A DNA stretch of 5,701 bases from NCBI GenBank assembly GCA_003453085.1, contig DMMK01000739.1, forward strand, positions 1 to 5,701, read 5' to 3'. A model generated the notes under the pieces. The model had not been told where the DNA came from. It saw nothing but the letters and a program-made list of their open reading frames with translations, and did no database searches. The translations under genes were made by a program, and so were the position numbers. Positions 5,484 through 5,701 of this stretch are shown here, one piece after another (positions within the stretch are counted from its first letter, which is position 1; every line of letters begins with the position of its first letter). This stretch comes from Verrucomicrobiales bacterium (lineage in GTDB: Bacteria > Verrucomicrobiota > Verrucomicrobiia > Verrucomicrobiales > Verrucomicrobiaceae).

Positions 5484-5701
5484 TTATTGGGCGGAAGAGA
5501 AGGTCTGCAGGCGGTCCATGACGGCGCGGACGGTTTCATCGAGCGTGGAGGTGCCGGCGGTGACCCCGACATGGGCGATGTGGCGGAACCATTCGGGCCG
5601 GAGGTCGGCAGGGGTCTCCACCTGCTGGGCCTGCACGCCGAGGGCGCGGGCTTTGTCCGTGAGCTGGCGGGGGTTGTTGCTGTTGCGGGCGCCGCTGGCG
5701 A
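5484..5701 (-). CDS. ispH: 4-hydroxy-3-methylbut-2-enyl diphosphate reductase, C-terminal part
   Basis: The last 71 residues of IspH (LytB) are present; the rest lies beyond the right edge. IspH is the cytosolic [4Fe-4S] enzyme that makes isopentenyl and dimethylallyl diphosphate in the final step of the MEP pathway. Visible signatures are ASGARNSNNPRQL (residues 1-13 of this fragment), corresponding to the GSKNSSNSNRL motif of the E. coli enzyme, whose Ser225, Ser226 and Asn227 bind the diphosphate. Here the second serine is asparagine. VGVTAGTST (44-52) corresponds to VGVTAGASA, with the substrate-binding serine (Ser269 in E. coli) kept. The catalytic glutamate and the iron-sulfur cysteines are not in this window. 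The gene ends normally (RLQTFSSAQ, then TAA at 5486-5484). The ferritin-like gene follows 50 bp downstream on the same strand. The assignment is firm despite the truncation. Confidence 0.92.
   Translation of the reverse strand, partial: ASGARNSNNPRQLTDKARALGVQAQQVETPADLRPEWFRHIAHVGVTAGTSTLDETVRAVMDRLQTFSSAQ

Overview
The window looks like chromosomal DNA from a GC-rich Gram-negative bacterium. My best guess is the phylum Verrucomicrobiota (Prosthecobacter/Verrucomicrobium-like), but this is an inference. It rests on the outer-membrane OprB-type porin, the style of the IspH C-terminus, weak or absent Shine-Dalgarno sequences before every start, and AT-rich upstream regions set in GC-rich genes. 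No rRNA, tRNA, CRISPR array, transposase or phage gene was recognised.

Layout. Positions 1-899 hold no gene I can support. A small two-helix membrane protein may be encoded on the minus strand at 900-1109. From 1110 to 1990 lies a sparse region with two inverted copies of a 40-bp repeat (1271-1310 and 1790-1829). They enclose an AT-rich dyad (1453-1486) and a small plausible gene of unknown function (1522-1731, plus). A structured promoter/operator region (1984-2078) precedes a plus-strand gene for a 141-residue single-pass membrane protein (2091-2516). The stretch 2517-3017 is non-coding as far as I can see.

The right half is on the minus strand and is the clearest part. At the far right is the 3' end of ispH (last enzyme of the MEP isoprenoid pathway; 5484 to window edge). 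Next, 50 bp downstream, is a ferritin-like di-iron protein gene (5433-4652) that carries a one-base frameshift at about 5254-5258. Then comes an independently transcribed OprB-family carbohydrate porin (4482-3076), with an AT-rich palindromic upstream region and a strong intrinsic terminator (3053-3018).

How the genes work together: ispH and the ferritin-like gene are spaced like a transcription unit. The porin has its own upstream region and terminator and looks monocistronic. I see no multi-gene defence, secretion or biosynthetic system. The least ordinary items are the frameshift, the 40-bp inverted repeat pair around a small orphan gene, and the repeated TTGAC boxes with a perfect dyad over the probable -35 of the 141-residue protein gene.
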